A stretch of DNA of 64,000 nucleotides from NCBI RefSeq assembly GCF_018613935.1, contig NZ_JAGGPF010000010.1:434001-498000 (forward strand), read 5' to 3'. Shown one piece after another: positions 1 to 8,903 of the stretch; position 1 is the stretch's first letter, and every line of letters starts with the position of its first letter. The position numbers and the translations under genes were made by a program. This stretch comes from Agromyces sp. ISL-38 (GTDB taxonomy: Bacteria; Actinomycetota; Actinomycetes; Actinomycetales; Microbacteriaceae). Below the pieces are notes generated by a model. The model made no database searches. It was not told the origin of the DNA and was given only the letters and a program-made list of their open reading frames with translations.

Positions 1-59
1 CCGAGGTCCCCGTCACGTGTGACGTGCAGCTCGTCGTCGAGTACTACGCCGCTCGCTGA
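1..59 (+). CDS. rpsD: 30S ribosomal protein S4, C-terminal end (partial)
   Basis: Only the last 18 complete codons and the TGA stop (57-59) are in the window; the 5' part lies upstream. The tail reads EVPVTCDVQLVVEYYAAR, which matches the family C-terminus (VQLIVEFYSR-like). S4 nucleates assembly of the small ribosomal subunit by binding the 5' domain of 16S rRNA. A strong hairpin follows 14 bases after the stop, and the next genes lead into alaS, a common neighbourhood in Microbacteriaceae. The identification rests on a short segment, so it is likely rather than certain. Confidence 0.8.
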   Translation, partial: EVPVTCDVQLVVEYYAAR

Positions 60-72
60 CGCAACGGCATCA

Positions 73-109
73 GAACAGGGGTCGCGGGGTTTCCCCGCGG
101 CCCCTGTTC
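73..109 (+). terminator. Intrinsic terminator-like hairpin after rpsD
   Basis: A 17-base-pair stem (73-89 with 93-109, one G-U wobble) closes a 3-base TTT loop, 14 bases after the rpsD stop. The stem is very GC-rich and is followed by CGTCTTC rather than a proper U tract, as is usual for actinobacterial terminators. Confidence 0.75.
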
Positions 110-137
110 CGTCTTCGGCGACGGCATTGCGCGCCAC

Positions 138-143
138 TAGACT
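138..143 (+). promoter_or_regulatory. Possible -10 box upstream of the small membrane protein gene
   Basis: TAGACT fits the actinobacterial -10 pattern TAnnnT and lies after the rpsD terminator and about 57 bases before the next start. No convincing -35 hexamer is visible, so this is a weak call. Confidence 0.3.
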
Positions 144-199
144 GGTTCGAGGCGTGCCGAGCCCACCGCATCGGCGAGAGATCGAGCAGGGAGCATTCC

Positions 200-403
200 G
201 TGAAGAGCATTCTGTGGTTCACCGCCGGCGTGGCAGCCGGCTTCGTCGTCGCGCACCAGATGAACCAGACCAAACAGGGTCAGGACTTCTTCTCCTCCAT
301 CGACGCGAAGGCCCGGGCATTCGGCAACGCCATCGCCGAGGGCTACCACGCCCGCGACGCCGAGCTGCGCGCTGAATCGGGCGACGCGGCGCCGGGTCGC
401 TGA
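200..403 (+). CDS. Small conserved hypothetical protein with N-terminal membrane helix
   Basis: A 67-residue protein starting at GTG, preceded by an AGGGAG ribosome site (188-193). Residues 3-20 (ILWFTAGVAAGFVVAHQM) form one hydrophobic helix, and the rest is a charged Ala/Glu/Arg-rich helix, the general architecture of YtxH-like single-span proteins. Genes of this kind commonly sit between rpsD and alaS in Microbacteriaceae. No catalytic motif is visible and the function is unknown. It ends 53 bases before alaS and may be co-transcribed with it. Confidence 0.7.
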   Translation: MKSILWFTAGVAAGFVVAHQMNQTKQGQDFFSSIDAKARAFGNAIAEGYHARDAELRAESGDAAPGR

Positions 404-456
404 GCGCCCGACCACGTTGAGGCCCGGATGACCCGGGCGTGATCCAGAACGGAACC

Positions 457-3114
457 ATGCAGACTGCCGACATCCGCCAGCGTTGGCTGGACTTCTTCGC
501 CGAGCGCGGACACGCCGTCGTGCCCTCGGCCTCGCTCGTCTCCGACGACCCGACGCTGCTGTTCACGGTCGCCGGAATGGTGCCGTTCGTGCCGTACCTC
601 ACGGGACTCGTTCCCGCGCCGTACCCGCGCGCCACGAGCGTGCAGAAGTGCATCCGCACGAACGACATCGAGGAAGTCGGCAAGACCCCGCGACACGGCA
701 CGTTCTTCCAGATGAGCGGCAACTTCTCCTTCGGCGACTACTTCAAAGAAGGCGCCATCGGCATGGCATGGGAGCTCCTCACCACTCCCGAGGCCGACGG
801 CGGATACGGGTTCGACCCGAACGATCTCTGGGTCACCGTCTACAAAGACGATGACGAGGCGATCGAGCTCTGGAAGCAGATCGCGGGGCTGCCCGAAGAG
901 CGCATCCAGCGCCTCGACAAGGACACGAACTACTGGCACACCGGCCAGCCCGGCCCCGCCGGCCCGTGTTCGGAGATCTTCTTCGATCGCGGCCCGGCCT
1001 ATGGTGCCGACGGCGGCCCTGCCACCGATGACGACCGCTACGTCGAGATCTGGAACCTCGTGTTCATGCAGTACCTCATCGACGACGTGAAGTCGAAGAC
1101 CGACTTCCGCATCGTGAGGGAGCTGCCCAAGAAGAACATCGACACCGGCATGGGTCTCGAGCGCGTGGCGTTCATCAAGCAGGGCGTCGAGAACATGTAC
1201 GAGATCGACCAGGTGCGCCCCGTGCTCGATCGCGCGGCGGAGCTCTCCGGTCGTCGGTACGGAGCCGATCACGACGACGACGTGCGCATGCGCATCATCG
1301 CCGACCACATCCGGTCCGCGCTCATGCTCATGAGCGATGGCGTGAGCCCGTCGAACGAGGGGCGCGGCTACATCCTCCGCAGGCTCCTGCGTCGCAGCAT
1401 CCGTGCCATGCGCCTGCTCGGCGTGGAGGGTCCGACGTTCCGCGAGCTGTTCGCGGCATCGCGCGACGCGATGAAGGCGGCCTATCCCGAGGTCGCGACC
1501 GACTACACGCACATCGAGCAGCTGGCGCTCGGCGAAGAGGAGACGTTCCTCCGCACGCTCACCGCGGGCACGGGCATCCTCGATCTCGCCGTCGAGAAGA
1601 CGAAGCGGGCGGGGAGTGCGGAACTCGCGGGCGACACCGCGTTCCTCCTGCACGACACCTACGGATTCCCGATCGAGCTGACGCTCGAGATGGCCGAGGA
1701 AGCCGGCCTCGCGGTCGATCGCGGGGCGTTCGACTCGCTCATGAACGAGCAGCGGAGCCGTGCGAAGGCCGACGCGAAGTCGAAGAAGAAGGTGCTCGCC
1801 GACCTCTCGGTGTACGCGGACTTCCGGGCCAAGGGCGAGACGATCTTCACCGGATACACCGACCTGACCACCCAGTCGAACGTGCTCGGGCTCCTCGTCG
1901 ACGGCCGGCCCGTCTCTCGTGCGAGCACGGGGCAGACCGCCGAGGTGATCCTCGCCGAGACCTCCCTCTATGCCGAGTCCGGCGGTCAGGCGCCCGATCA
2001 GGGCCGCATCGTGGGCGACGGCTTCGAGCTCGAGGTGCTCGACGTGCAGAAGCCGATCAAGGGCCTCATCAGCCACACGGTGAAGGTCAGCCACGGTGAG
2101 GTCGGCGTCGGGGTGCCCGCGACGACCCTCGTCGATGAGCAGTACCGGCGTGGCGCCACCCAGGCGCACTCCGGCACCCACATCGTGCACGCGGCCCTTC
2201 GCCAGGTGCTCGGACCGAACGCGCACCAGTCGGGCTCGTTCAACAAGGCGGGCTACCTGCGACTCGACTACGGCTGGAACTCGGCGCTCTCGTCTGAGAC
2301 CCGCAGCGAGATCGAGGAGATCTCCAACGCCGCGATCCGCGACAACCTCGAGGTCCGCACCCGGGAGATGCCGCTCGACGAGGCGAGGTCCCTCGGCGCG
2401 ATGGCGCTCTTCGGCGAGAAGTACGGCGACGTCGTGCGCGTCGTCGACATCGGCGGCCCGTGGTCGCGAGAGCTGTGCGCCGGCACGCATGTGTCGACGA
2501 GTGCCGAGATCGGCATGATCAACATCGTCGGCGAGTCATCCGTCGGCGCCTCGAATCGTCGTGTCGAATCGCTCGTCGGGCTCGAGGCGTTCCGCCGGTT
2601 CGCCGCCGAGCGAGCGCTCGTCTCCGAGCTCACCACGACCCTGAAGACCCGGCCCGAGCAACTTGTCGATCGCGTCGGCGAGCTCGTCACGAACCTGAAG
2701 GCCGCCGAGAAGCGCATCCAGGCCTTCGAGTCGAAGGCGCTGAACGACCGCGTGCCTGCACTCGCGGCGAAGACCGTGCGCACCGGCGACGTGCTCCTCG
2801 TGGCGGAGTCGGTCGGGAAGCTCGGCTCAGGTGACGAGCTTCGTTCCCTGGCCCTCTCCGTGCGAGCCCAGCTCGGCGCCGCGGCATCCGTCGTGGCACT
2901 CGCCGGCGAGGTGGGCGGCAAGCCCCTCGCGATCGTGGCGACGTCACCCACCGCTCGAGACGCCGGCGCGAACGCCGGTGCGCTCGCGAAGGCGATGGCC
3001 GCGGTGCTCGGCGGCGGCGGCGGCGGCAAGCCCGACCTCGCACAGGGCGGCGGCAACGACGTCTCCGCGATCCCCGCAGCACTCGACGCCGCACGACGAG
3101 AGCTCGGCCGGTAG
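457..3114 (+). CDS. alaS: Alanine--tRNA ligase
   Basis: AlaRS charges tRNA-Ala with alanine in the cytoplasm and clears mischarged Ser/Gly. The 885-residue product has the usual length. The class II catalytic core is N-terminal (the motif 2 region around residues 60-100 includes FFQMSGNFSFGDYF). The editing domain carries the zinc ligands H571/H575 (HSGTH) and C674/H678 (CAGTH), and a Gly-rich tail closes the C-terminal domain. I chose ATG 457 because MQTADIRQRWLDFF is the normal family start; an in-frame GTG at 439 would add six unconserved residues. No strong ribosome site is visible. It is followed after 5 bases by ruvX. Confidence 0.97.
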   Translation: MQTADIRQRWLDFFAERGHAVVPSASLVSDDPTLLFTVAGMVPFVPYLTGLVPAPYPRATSVQKCIRTNDIEEVGKTPRHGTFFQMSGNFSFGDYFKEGAIGMAWELLTTPEADGGYGFDPNDLWVTVYKDDDEAIELWKQIAGLPEERIQRLDKDTNYWHTGQPGPAGPCSEIFFDRGPAYGADGGPATDDDRYVEIWNLVFMQYLIDDVKSKTDFRIVRELPKKNIDTGMGLERVAFIKQGVENMYEIDQVRPVLDRAAELSGRRYGADHDDDVRMRIIADHIRSALMLMSDGVSPSNEGRGYILRRLLRRSIRAMRLLGVEGPTFRELFAASRDAMKAAYPEVATDYTHIEQLALGEEETFLRTLTAGTGILDLAVEKTKRAGSAELAGDTAFLLHDTYGFPIELTLEMAEEAGLAVDRGAFDSLMNEQRSRAKADAKSKKKVLADLSVYADFRAKGETIFTGYTDLTTQSNVLGLLVDGRPVSRASTGQTAEVILAETSLYAESGGQAPDQGRIVGDGFELEVLDVQKPIKGLISHTVKVSHGEVGVGVPATTLVDEQYRRGATQAHSGTHIVHAALRQVLGPNAHQSGSFNKAGYLRLDYGWNSALSSETRSEIEEISNAAIRDNLEVRTREMPLDEARSLGAMALFGEKYGDVVRVVDIGGPWSRELCAGTHVSTSAEIGMINIVGESSVGASNRRVESLVGLEAFRRFAAERALVSELTTTLKTRPEQLVDRVGELVTNLKAAEKRIQAFESKALNDRVPALAAKTVRTGDVLLVAESVGKLGSGDELRSLALSVRAQLGAAASVVALAGEVGGKPLAIVATSPTARDAGANAGALAKAMAAVLGGGGGGKPDLAQGGGNDVSAIPAALDAARRELGR

Positions 3115-3119
3115 GCACT

Positions 3120-3596
3120 ATGCGACTGGGCGTGCGGCTCGGCATCGATGTGGGGCGAGCGCGCATCGGCGTCGCACGTTGCGATGCCGGGGCGCTCCTC
3201 GCCGTGCCTGTGGAGACGGTTCCGCGCGCGCCCGATGGCGACGCCGACATCCGCCGCGTGCTCGAGCTCGCGGAGGAATTCGGCGCGTTCGAACTCGTGG
3301 TGGGGCATCCGCTCTCATTGTCGGGTGGAGCGACCGCATCGACCGACGATGCGGTCGCCTTCGCCGAGCGTCTGGCCGGGGCCGGTGTATCCGTGCGACT
3401 CGTCGACGAACGGCTCTCCACAGTGAGTGCCCAGCAGGCGCTTCGGGCTTCGGGGCGGTCGAGTCGCTCCCAACGTCCAGTTATCGACCAAGTTGCTGCG
3501 GTTATCATTCTGCAACACGCCATCGACACGGAGCGGGCGTCGGGCCGGGAGCCCGGCCGGATGCTCACGACAGACGAAGGGTCGTCCCCCCTGTGA
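3120..3596 (+). CDS. ruvX: Putative pre-16S rRNA nuclease (RuvX/YqgF)
   Basis: This RNase H-fold protein (158 residues) is thought to trim the 5' end of pre-16S rRNA. Visible acidic motifs are GIDVG near the N-terminus, VDERLST in the middle and IDQVAAVIIL near residue 125, which together form the expected Asp/Glu active site. The start could also be the GTG at 3132, giving the same core; ATG 3120 directly follows alaS. The stop TGA overlaps the GTG start of mltG by four bases, so translation is probably coupled. The alaS-ruvX-mltG-aroE order is typical of actinobacteria. Confidence 0.92.
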   Translation: MRLGVRLGIDVGRARIGVARCDAGALLAVPVETVPRAPDGDADIRRVLELAEEFGAFELVVGHPLSLSGGATASTDDAVAFAERLAGAGVSVRLVDERLSTVSAQQALRASGRSSRSQRPVIDQVAAVIILQHAIDTERASGREPGRMLTTDEGSSPL

Positions 3597-5185
3597 CCCA
3601 GCTCCCTCCTGGCTCGCCGGCCGGCGGATCCGATCGCCCCCCGATGACCCGTCGCGAGGCCCGCGAGGCCGAGCAGCGCAGGGCCGCGCTGCAGGAGCAG
3701 GAGCAGGAGCGGGAGAAGGAAGCCGTACGGTCGTCCGCAACGCCGCCGCATGCGCACTACCCGACCGAGCAACGGATGGCACAAGAGGCCGCCGAGCGTC
3801 AACAGGCGTCCCACACGCAGTCCGATGACCGACGTACGCCACAATGGCCGGCTGAGCAGCAGGCCGCTCCGCAGTGGCTGGCCGGCCAGCAGGGCGTCCC
3901 GCCGGATCAGACCGCGCACGAGGCCCCGTTCCAGTGGCAGCTCGATGCCCCCGACTCGCAGCCGCAGCAGCATGAGGAGGACATTCGTCTGCCATGGAGC
4001 GAGGAGCCACAGCCGTGGTCAGGCGACCCCGATGACGACGAGTCCTTTTCGCATCGATTGAGCCGTGCGGAGCGGCGCGCCCTCAAGCACGGGGGGTACC
4101 ACGACGACGAGAAGCCGCGCAGGAAGGGACCCTGGGGGTGCCTCGTCGGACTCCTCGTCGTCGCCGCACTCGTCGTGGGCGCGTTCTTCGTGCTGCGGGG
4201 TCCGATCAACATGCTCATCGAGCGATTCACGCCCGCCGAGGACTACACGGGAGCCGGCACCGGCGAGGTGGTCTTCATGATCCACGACGGTGACACCGGC
4301 GCCGATATCGCCGAGAACCTCGTCGACGAGGGAGTCACCGCCTCCTACGACGCCTTCTACGACCTGCTGCTCGAGCAGACGCCCGACCCCGAGTTCCATC
4401 CCGGTGCCTACCAGTTGGCCGAGAAGATGAGTGCCCAGTCGGCGCTGGACGCGCTCCTCGACCCGACGAAGAAGCTCGAGAACACCTTCGTCATCCAGGA
4501 GGGCATGTGGGCGAGCAACGCCCTCGCCGAAGCGGCCACCGTCTCCGAGATCCCGATCGAGGAGCTGCAGGCCGCGGCCGCCGACCTGCCAGCACTCGGC
4601 CTGCCTCCCGAGGCGACGAGCGTCGAGGGATTCCTGTTTCCCGCCACGTACACCGTCGCTCCGGGCATGACGGCCTCCGACCTCGTGAAGATGCTCGTCG
4701 ATCGCTCATTCCAGGCGCTCGATGCCGCGGGCGTGGCACCCGAGGATCGGTGGCGCACCGTTGTGAAGGCCTCGCTCATCGAGCGTGAGGCAGGGCTCCG
4801 CGACGACTACTACAAGGTGTCGCGCGTCATCGAGAACCGGCTGAACCCCGAGCTCTTCGAGAGCGGCCTCCTGCAGTTCGACTCCACCGTGCACTACGGC
4901 ATCGGCGATGACTCCGTCGTCACGACGACGGATGCCCAGCGCGCCGACCCGGGGAATCCCTACAACACCTATGTGCATCCGGGTCTCCCGCCGGGGCCGA
5001 TCGGCAACCCCGGCGACCTCGCGATCGACGCGGCGATCCACCCCGCCGCGGGACCCTGGCTGTACTTCGTGACGGTCGACCTCGATAGCGGGGAGACGGT
5101 GTTCTCGTCGACGATCGAGGAGCATGAGGCCGCCGTCGTGCGGTTCCGCGCCTGGCTCGACGAGCACCCCGAGTACGGGAACTGA
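3593..5185 (+). CDS. mltG: Endolytic peptidoglycan transglycosylase MltG (YceG-like)
   Basis: MltG cleaves nascent glycan strands at the membrane and helps set their length. The protein is about 530 residues. Residues 1-175 are a long Gln/Glu/Pro-rich, probably disordered cytoplasmic tail, residues ~182-202 form one membrane helix (GLLVVAALVVGAFFVL), and the rest is the extracytoplasmic YceG domain. The catalytic Glu is about residue 397 in ASLIEREA, with LQFDSTVHYGIG and YNTYVHPGLPPGPIGNPG following. The GTG start overlaps the ruvX stop; an alternative ATG at 3644 would drop 17 disordered residues. The long tail is common in actinobacterial members. Confidence 0.93.
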   Translation: MTQLPPGSPAGGSDRPPMTRREAREAEQRRAALQEQEQEREKEAVRSSATPPHAHYPTEQRMAQEAAERQQASHTQSDDRRTPQWPAEQQAAPQWLAGQQGVPPDQTAHEAPFQWQLDAPDSQPQQHEEDIRLPWSEEPQPWSGDPDDDESFSHRLSRAERRALKHGGYHDDEKPRRKGPWGCLVGLLVVAALVVGAFFVLRGPINMLIERFTPAEDYTGAGTGEVVFMIHDGDTGADIAENLVDEGVTASYDAFYDLLLEQTPDPEFHPGAYQLAEKMSAQSALDALLDPTKKLENTFVIQEGMWASNALAEAATVSEIPIEELQAAAADLPALGLPPEATSVEGFLFPATYTVAPGMTASDLVKMLVDRSFQALDAAGVAPEDRWRTVVKASLIEREAGLRDDYYKVSRVIENRLNPELFESGLLQFDSTVHYGIGDDSVVTTTDAQRADPGNPYNTYVHPGLPPGPIGNPGDLAIDAAIHPAAGPWLYFVTVDLDSGETVFSSTIEEHEAAVVRFRAWLDEHPEYGN

Positions 5186-5188
5186 CCG

Positions 5189-6007
5189 ATGCGCCGACTC
5201 GCGGTGCTCGGTTCGCCGATCGCCCACTCGAAGAGCCCAGGACTGCACCGCGCCGCCTACCGGCTGCTCGGCCTCGACTGGGAGTACACCGCGATCGAGA
5301 TGCGCGGTGACGGCCTCGCCGCGTTCGTCGAGGGGCTGGATGACTCGTGGCGCGGACTCTCGCTCACGATGCCGCTCAAGCAGGACGTGCTGCCGCTCCT
5401 CGACGACGTCGAAGAGCTCGCGGTGCTCGCCGGCGCGGCGAACACCGTGCTCTTCGAGGCCGGAATCAGGCGCGGCTTCAACACCGACGTCGCGGGCATC
5501 GTGCGCGCGCTCGGCGAGGCGGGCGTCACCCGAGTTCATCACGGGGTCGTGATCGGCGGCGGCGCCACCGCTGCGTCCGCACTCGTCGCCATGGCCGAAC
5601 TGGGGGCCGCGCACGTGCAGGTGCTCGTGCGCCGGCCGGGTGCAGCCGCAGAGCTGATCGCGCTCGGCTCGCGGCTCGGCCTCGTCGTCGACGAGGCACG
5701 CATCGGCGAGCTCGCGCGGGCGCGCGAGGCGGAGCTCGTCGTGAGCACCGTTCCCGGCGGCACGGACCTCGGCGTCGCGGCATCCGACACCCTCGTGCAG
5801 AGCGCAGCACTGCTCGACGTCGCATACGACCCGTGGCCGTCGCCGCTCGCCGCCGGCTGGATCGGAGCGGGCGGCACCGTCGTCCACGGACTCGGGATGC
5901 TGCTGCACCAGGCGCTCATCCAGGTGCGGATCTTCGTGCACGGCGACCCGCTCGCGCCGTTGCCCGACGAAGACGCCGTGCTCGCCGTCATGCGCGAATC
6001 GCTGTAG
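5189..6007 (+). CDS. aroE: Shikimate dehydrogenase
   Basis: It reduces 3-dehydroshikimate to shikimate with NADPH, step 4 of the chorismate pathway. The 272-residue product shows the substrate-binding SKS motif (residues 14-16), the catalytic Lys at residue 64 (TMPLKQD), a Gly-Phe-Asn-Thr-Asp segment near residue 100, and a Rossmann Gly loop GGGATAA that departs from the usual GAGGA. ATG 5189 starts 3 bases after the mltG stop. It is the first of four consecutive aro genes. Confidence 0.94.
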   Translation: MRRLAVLGSPIAHSKSPGLHRAAYRLLGLDWEYTAIEMRGDGLAAFVEGLDDSWRGLSLTMPLKQDVLPLLDDVEELAVLAGAANTVLFEAGIRRGFNTDVAGIVRALGEAGVTRVHHGVVIGGGATAASALVAMAELGAAHVQVLVRRPGAAAELIALGSRLGLVVDEARIGELARAREAELVVSTVPGGTDLGVAASDTLVQSAALLDVAYDPWPSPLAAGWIGAGGTVVHGLGMLLHQALIQVRIFVHGDPLAPLPDEDAVLAVMRESL

Positions 6008-6031
6008 CGCGCCTGTGGAAGGATAGAGGAC

Positions 6032-7252
6032 ATGCTCCGTTGGCTCACTGCCGGAGAGTCGCACGGCCCTGAGCTCGTCGCGATCCTCGAGGGTCTTCCC
6101 GCCGGTATCCCCGTCTCGCTCGACGACATCCGCGCCGACCTCGCGCGCCGCAAGCTCGGCTACGGCCGGGGCGCGCGCATGAAGTTCGAGCAGGACGAGC
6201 TCTCCATCTCGGGCGGAGTGCGCCACGGACTCAGCCTCGGCAGCCCCGTCGCGTTGCGCATCGGCAACACCGAGTGGCCCAAGTGGTCCGAGGTGATGAG
6301 TCCCGAGCCGGTCGATCCCGAAACGCTCGGCCGCGGCCGCGGCGCCCCGCTCACCCGTCCACGGCCCGGGCATGCCGATCTCGTCGGCATGCAGAAGTAC
6401 GGCTTCGATGAGGCGCGGCCCGTGCTCGAGCGCGCCAGCGCACGCGAGACGGCCGCCCGCGTCGCGCTCGGCGCCGTCGCACGATCCTTCCTCGCCGAGC
6501 TCGGCGTTCGCCTCGTGGCGCACACGATCGCGATCGGCCCCGTGCGGGTTCCCGAGGGTCGGCCGCTGCCGCTGCCCGACGATGTCGACCGGCTCGACGC
6601 CGACCCGCTGCGGTGCTTCGACCCCGAGACCTCCGCGGCGATGGTCGCCGAGGTCGATGCGGCCCACAAAGACGGCGACACCCTCGGCGGCGTCGTCGAG
6701 GTGCTCGCCTACGGCGTGCCTCCGGGGCTGGGTTCCTACGTGCACTGGGACCGTCGGCTCGACGCGCAACTCGCCGCGGCCCTCATGGGCATCCAGGCGA
6801 TCAAGGGCGTCGAGGTCGGCGACGGATTCCTCACCACGACGCGTCGCGGCTCGGTGGCCCACGACGAGCTCCACCAGGGCGACGGCCGCATCCTGCGCGG
6901 CAGCGACCGTGCCGGAGGCACGGAGGGCGGCATGAGCACCGGCACCGTGCTGCGGGTGCGAGCCGGAATGAAGCCCATCGCGACCGTTCCGCACGCGCTG
7001 CCGACGATCGATGTGGCCACGGGCGAGCCCGCTGTCGCACATCACCAGCGCTCCGATGTCGTCGCGGTGCCCGCGGCCGGGGTCGTGGCCGAGGCCATGG
7101 TTGCCCTGACCCTCGCGAACGCGATGATCGAGAAGTTCGGCGGCGACTCCGTGGTGGAGACGCGTCGCAACCTCGAGGCCTATCTCGCGGCGATCCCAGA
7201 GACGCTCCGCACTGCGGGCGCCTCGGCGACCGCCGCGGCCGATCGTGCCTGA
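6032..7252 (+). CDS. aroC: Chorismate synthase
   Basis: It converts 5-enolpyruvylshikimate-3-phosphate to chorismate using reduced FMN, the last common step to Trp, Phe, Tyr and folate. The 406-residue protein has the full set of family signatures: AGESHGPEL at the N-terminus, [30 protein letters not shown], and [14 protein letters not shown]. An AGAGGA ribosome site precedes the ATG. Its end overlaps the aroK start by 8 bases. Confidence 0.97.
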   Translation: MLRWLTAGESHGPELVAILEGLPAGIPVSLDDIRADLARRKLGYGRGARMKFEQDELSISGGVRHGLSLGSPVALRIGNTEWPKWSEVMSPEPVDPETLGRGRGAPLTRPRPGHADLVGMQKYGFDEARPVLERASARETAARVALGAVARSFLAELGVRLVAHTIAIGPVRVPEGRPLPLPDDVDRLDADPLRCFDPETSAAMVAEVDAAHKDGDTLGGVVEVLAYGVPPGLGSYVHWDRRLDAQLAAALMGIQAIKGVEVGDGFLTTTRRGSVAHDELHQGDGRILRGSDRAGGTEGGMSTGTVLRVRAGMKPIATVPHALPTIDVATGEPAVAHHQRSDVVAVPAAGVVAEAMVALTLANAMIEKFGGDSVVETRRNLEAYLAAIPETLRTAGASATAAADRA

Positions 7253-7763
7253 CGGGCGCCGCCCGGGCCTGCCGATCGTGCTCATCGGCCCGATGGGCGC
7301 CGGCAAGTCGCGCGTGGGGCAACGGCTCGCCACTGCCGTCGACGCCCCCTTCATCGACACCGACGCCCGGATCACCGAGCGCTACGGTCCGATCGACGAG
7401 ATCTTCGCTCGCGAGGGCGAGGAGTACTTCCGCATCATCGAGCGCGAGATCGTCGCCGACGCGCTGCGGGAGGAGTCCGTGATCTCGCTCGGCGGGGGCG
7501 CCGTGCTGCACCCCGAGACGCAGGCCGACCTCGAAGACCTGCCGGTCGTGTGGCTGCAGGTCTCGCCCGAGGCGGTGGCACCGAGGCTCTCGGGCAGCAC
7601 CCGACCGCTCATCGCCGAAGGCGGCATCGGAGCATGGAAGGCGATCCTCGAGTCGCGCCGGCCCGTGTACGAGGCGCTCGCCGACCTGCGCATCGACACC
7701 TCGCGTCGCTCGGTCGCGCGGATCGTCGACGAGATCACCGAGTGGTTCGAAGGAGCACGATGA
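7245..7763 (+). CDS. aroK: Shikimate kinase
   Basis: It phosphorylates shikimate at the 3-hydroxyl with ATP. The 172-residue P-loop kinase has the Walker [12 protein letters not shown] near residues 15-25, the shikimate-binding DTDARI, and the LGGGAVL glycine motif. The GTG start lies inside the aroC 3' end (8-base overlap), which gives the normal family N-terminus. It is translationally coupled to aroB. Confidence 0.96.
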   Translation: MPDGRRPGLPIVLIGPMGAGKSRVGQRLATAVDAPFIDTDARITERYGPIDEIFAREGEEYFRIIEREIVADALREESVISLGGGAVLHPETQADLEDLPVVWLQVSPEAVAPRLSGSTRPLIAEGGIGAWKAILESRRPVYEALADLRIDTSRRSVARIVDEITEWFEGAR

Positions 7764-8845
7764 TGGCGAGCGAATCGCGAACGACCATCCACGTCGGAGG
7801 CGAAGACGGCTACGACGTCGTGATCGGGCGAGGGGTCCGCGCCGAGCTCCCCGAGGTGCTCGGCACGGCACCGAAGAAGGTGCTGGTGGTGCATCCGTCG
7901 ACCCTCGGCGCTCGCGCCGCGGCCCTGCGCGAGGAGCTGCAGGGAAAGTACGAGGTGCTGCTCGCCGAAGTGCCCGACGCCGAGGCGGCCAAGCGCGTCG
8001 AGGTCGCCGCGTTCTGCTGGCAGGTGCTCGGCCAGGCCGACTTCACGCGCAGCGACGCCGTCATCGGGCTCGGCGGCGGCGCGATCACCGATCTCGCGGG
8101 CTTCGTCGCCGCCACGTGGCTCCGCGGCGTGCGGATCGTCCAGGTGCCCACGACCGTGCTCGGCATGGTCGACGCCTCGGTCGGCGGCAAGACCGGCATC
8201 AACACGAACGAGGGCAAGAACCTCGTGGGCGTGTTCCACGCGCCCGCGGCGGTGCTCTGCGACTTCGACCTCCTCGACACGCTCCCGAGGAATGAGATCC
8301 TCGCCGGATTCGCCGAGATCGTGAAGGCGGGGTTCATCCGCTACCCCGAGATCCTCGACGTGATCGAGGCCGACCCCGAAGCCGCGACCGACCCGGCCGC
8401 TCCCGAGTTCCGTCGCGTCGTCGAACTGGCCATCCGCATGAAGGCCGAGGTCGTGAGCGAGGACTTCACCGAGCAGGGCCTGCGCGAGATCCTGAACTAC
8501 GGCCACACGCTCGGGCACGCGATCGAGCACGCCGAGCGCTACCAGTGGCGCCACGGCGCGGCGGTCGCGGTCGGCATGATGTTCGCCGCCGAGCTCGGCC
8601 GGCTGAGCGGACGCCTCTCCGACGAGGTCGTCGATCGGCATCGCCGCGTGCTCGAACTGCTGAGCCTGCCGACGACGTATCCGGCGGGCCGGTGGAACAC
8701 GCTGCTCGCCACCATGCAGCGCGACAAGAAGGCTCGCGGGGGAGCGCTGCGGTTCATCGTGCTCGACGACATCGCGCGGCCCACGGTGCTGCACGCTCCC
8801 GACCAGTCGCTGCTCTTCGCCGCGTACCAGGAGATCGGCTCCTGA
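7763..8845 (+). CDS. aroB: 3-dehydroquinate synthase
   Basis: It makes 3-dehydroquinate from DAHP using NAD+ and a divalent metal. The 360-residue protein carries LGGGAITDLAGFVA, VPTTVLGMVDASVGGKTGIN and NYGHTLGHAIEH, which supplies metal-binding histidines. Two adjacent ATG codons (7760, 7763) are possible; 7763 sits 7 bases after AAGGAG (7750-7755) and is preferred, although 7760 would give the common ATGA overlap with aroK. A bidirectional terminator hairpin follows immediately. Confidence 0.96.
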   Translation: MASESRTTIHVGGEDGYDVVIGRGVRAELPEVLGTAPKKVLVVHPSTLGARAAALREELQGKYEVLLAEVPDAEAAKRVEVAAFCWQVLGQADFTRSDAVIGLGGGAITDLAGFVAATWLRGVRIVQVPTTVLGMVDASVGGKTGINTNEGKNLVGVFHAPAAVLCDFDLLDTLPRNEILAGFAEIVKAGFIRYPEILDVIEADPEAATDPAAPEFRRVVELAIRMKAEVVSEDFTEQGLREILNYGHTLGHAIEHAERYQWRHGAAVAVGMMFAAELGRLSGRLSDEVVDRHRRVLELLSLPTTYPAGRWNTLLATMQRDKKARGGALRFIVLDDIARPTVLHAPDQSLLFAAYQEIGS

Positions 8846-8850
8846 CGAGC

Positions 8851-8889
8851 AGCGAGGGTGGGGATGCCACGGCATCACCCACCCTCGCT
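8851..8889. terminator. Bidirectional terminator hairpin between convergent aroB and the GDPD gene
   Basis: A 12-bp stem (8851-8862 with 8878-8889) is extended by an inner GATGCC/GGCATC palindrome (8863-8868 with 8871-8876) across a single bulged A. It lies exactly in the short gap between two convergent genes, so it can serve both strands. Confidence 0.8.
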
Positions 8890-8903
8890 CCGAGACGCGG
8901 TGC

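Noticed and set aside
3112..3117. The alaS stop TAG as the start of a -10 box for ruvX.
   Set aside because: TAGGCA lacks the final T and lies only two bases from the ATG, too close for a promoter.
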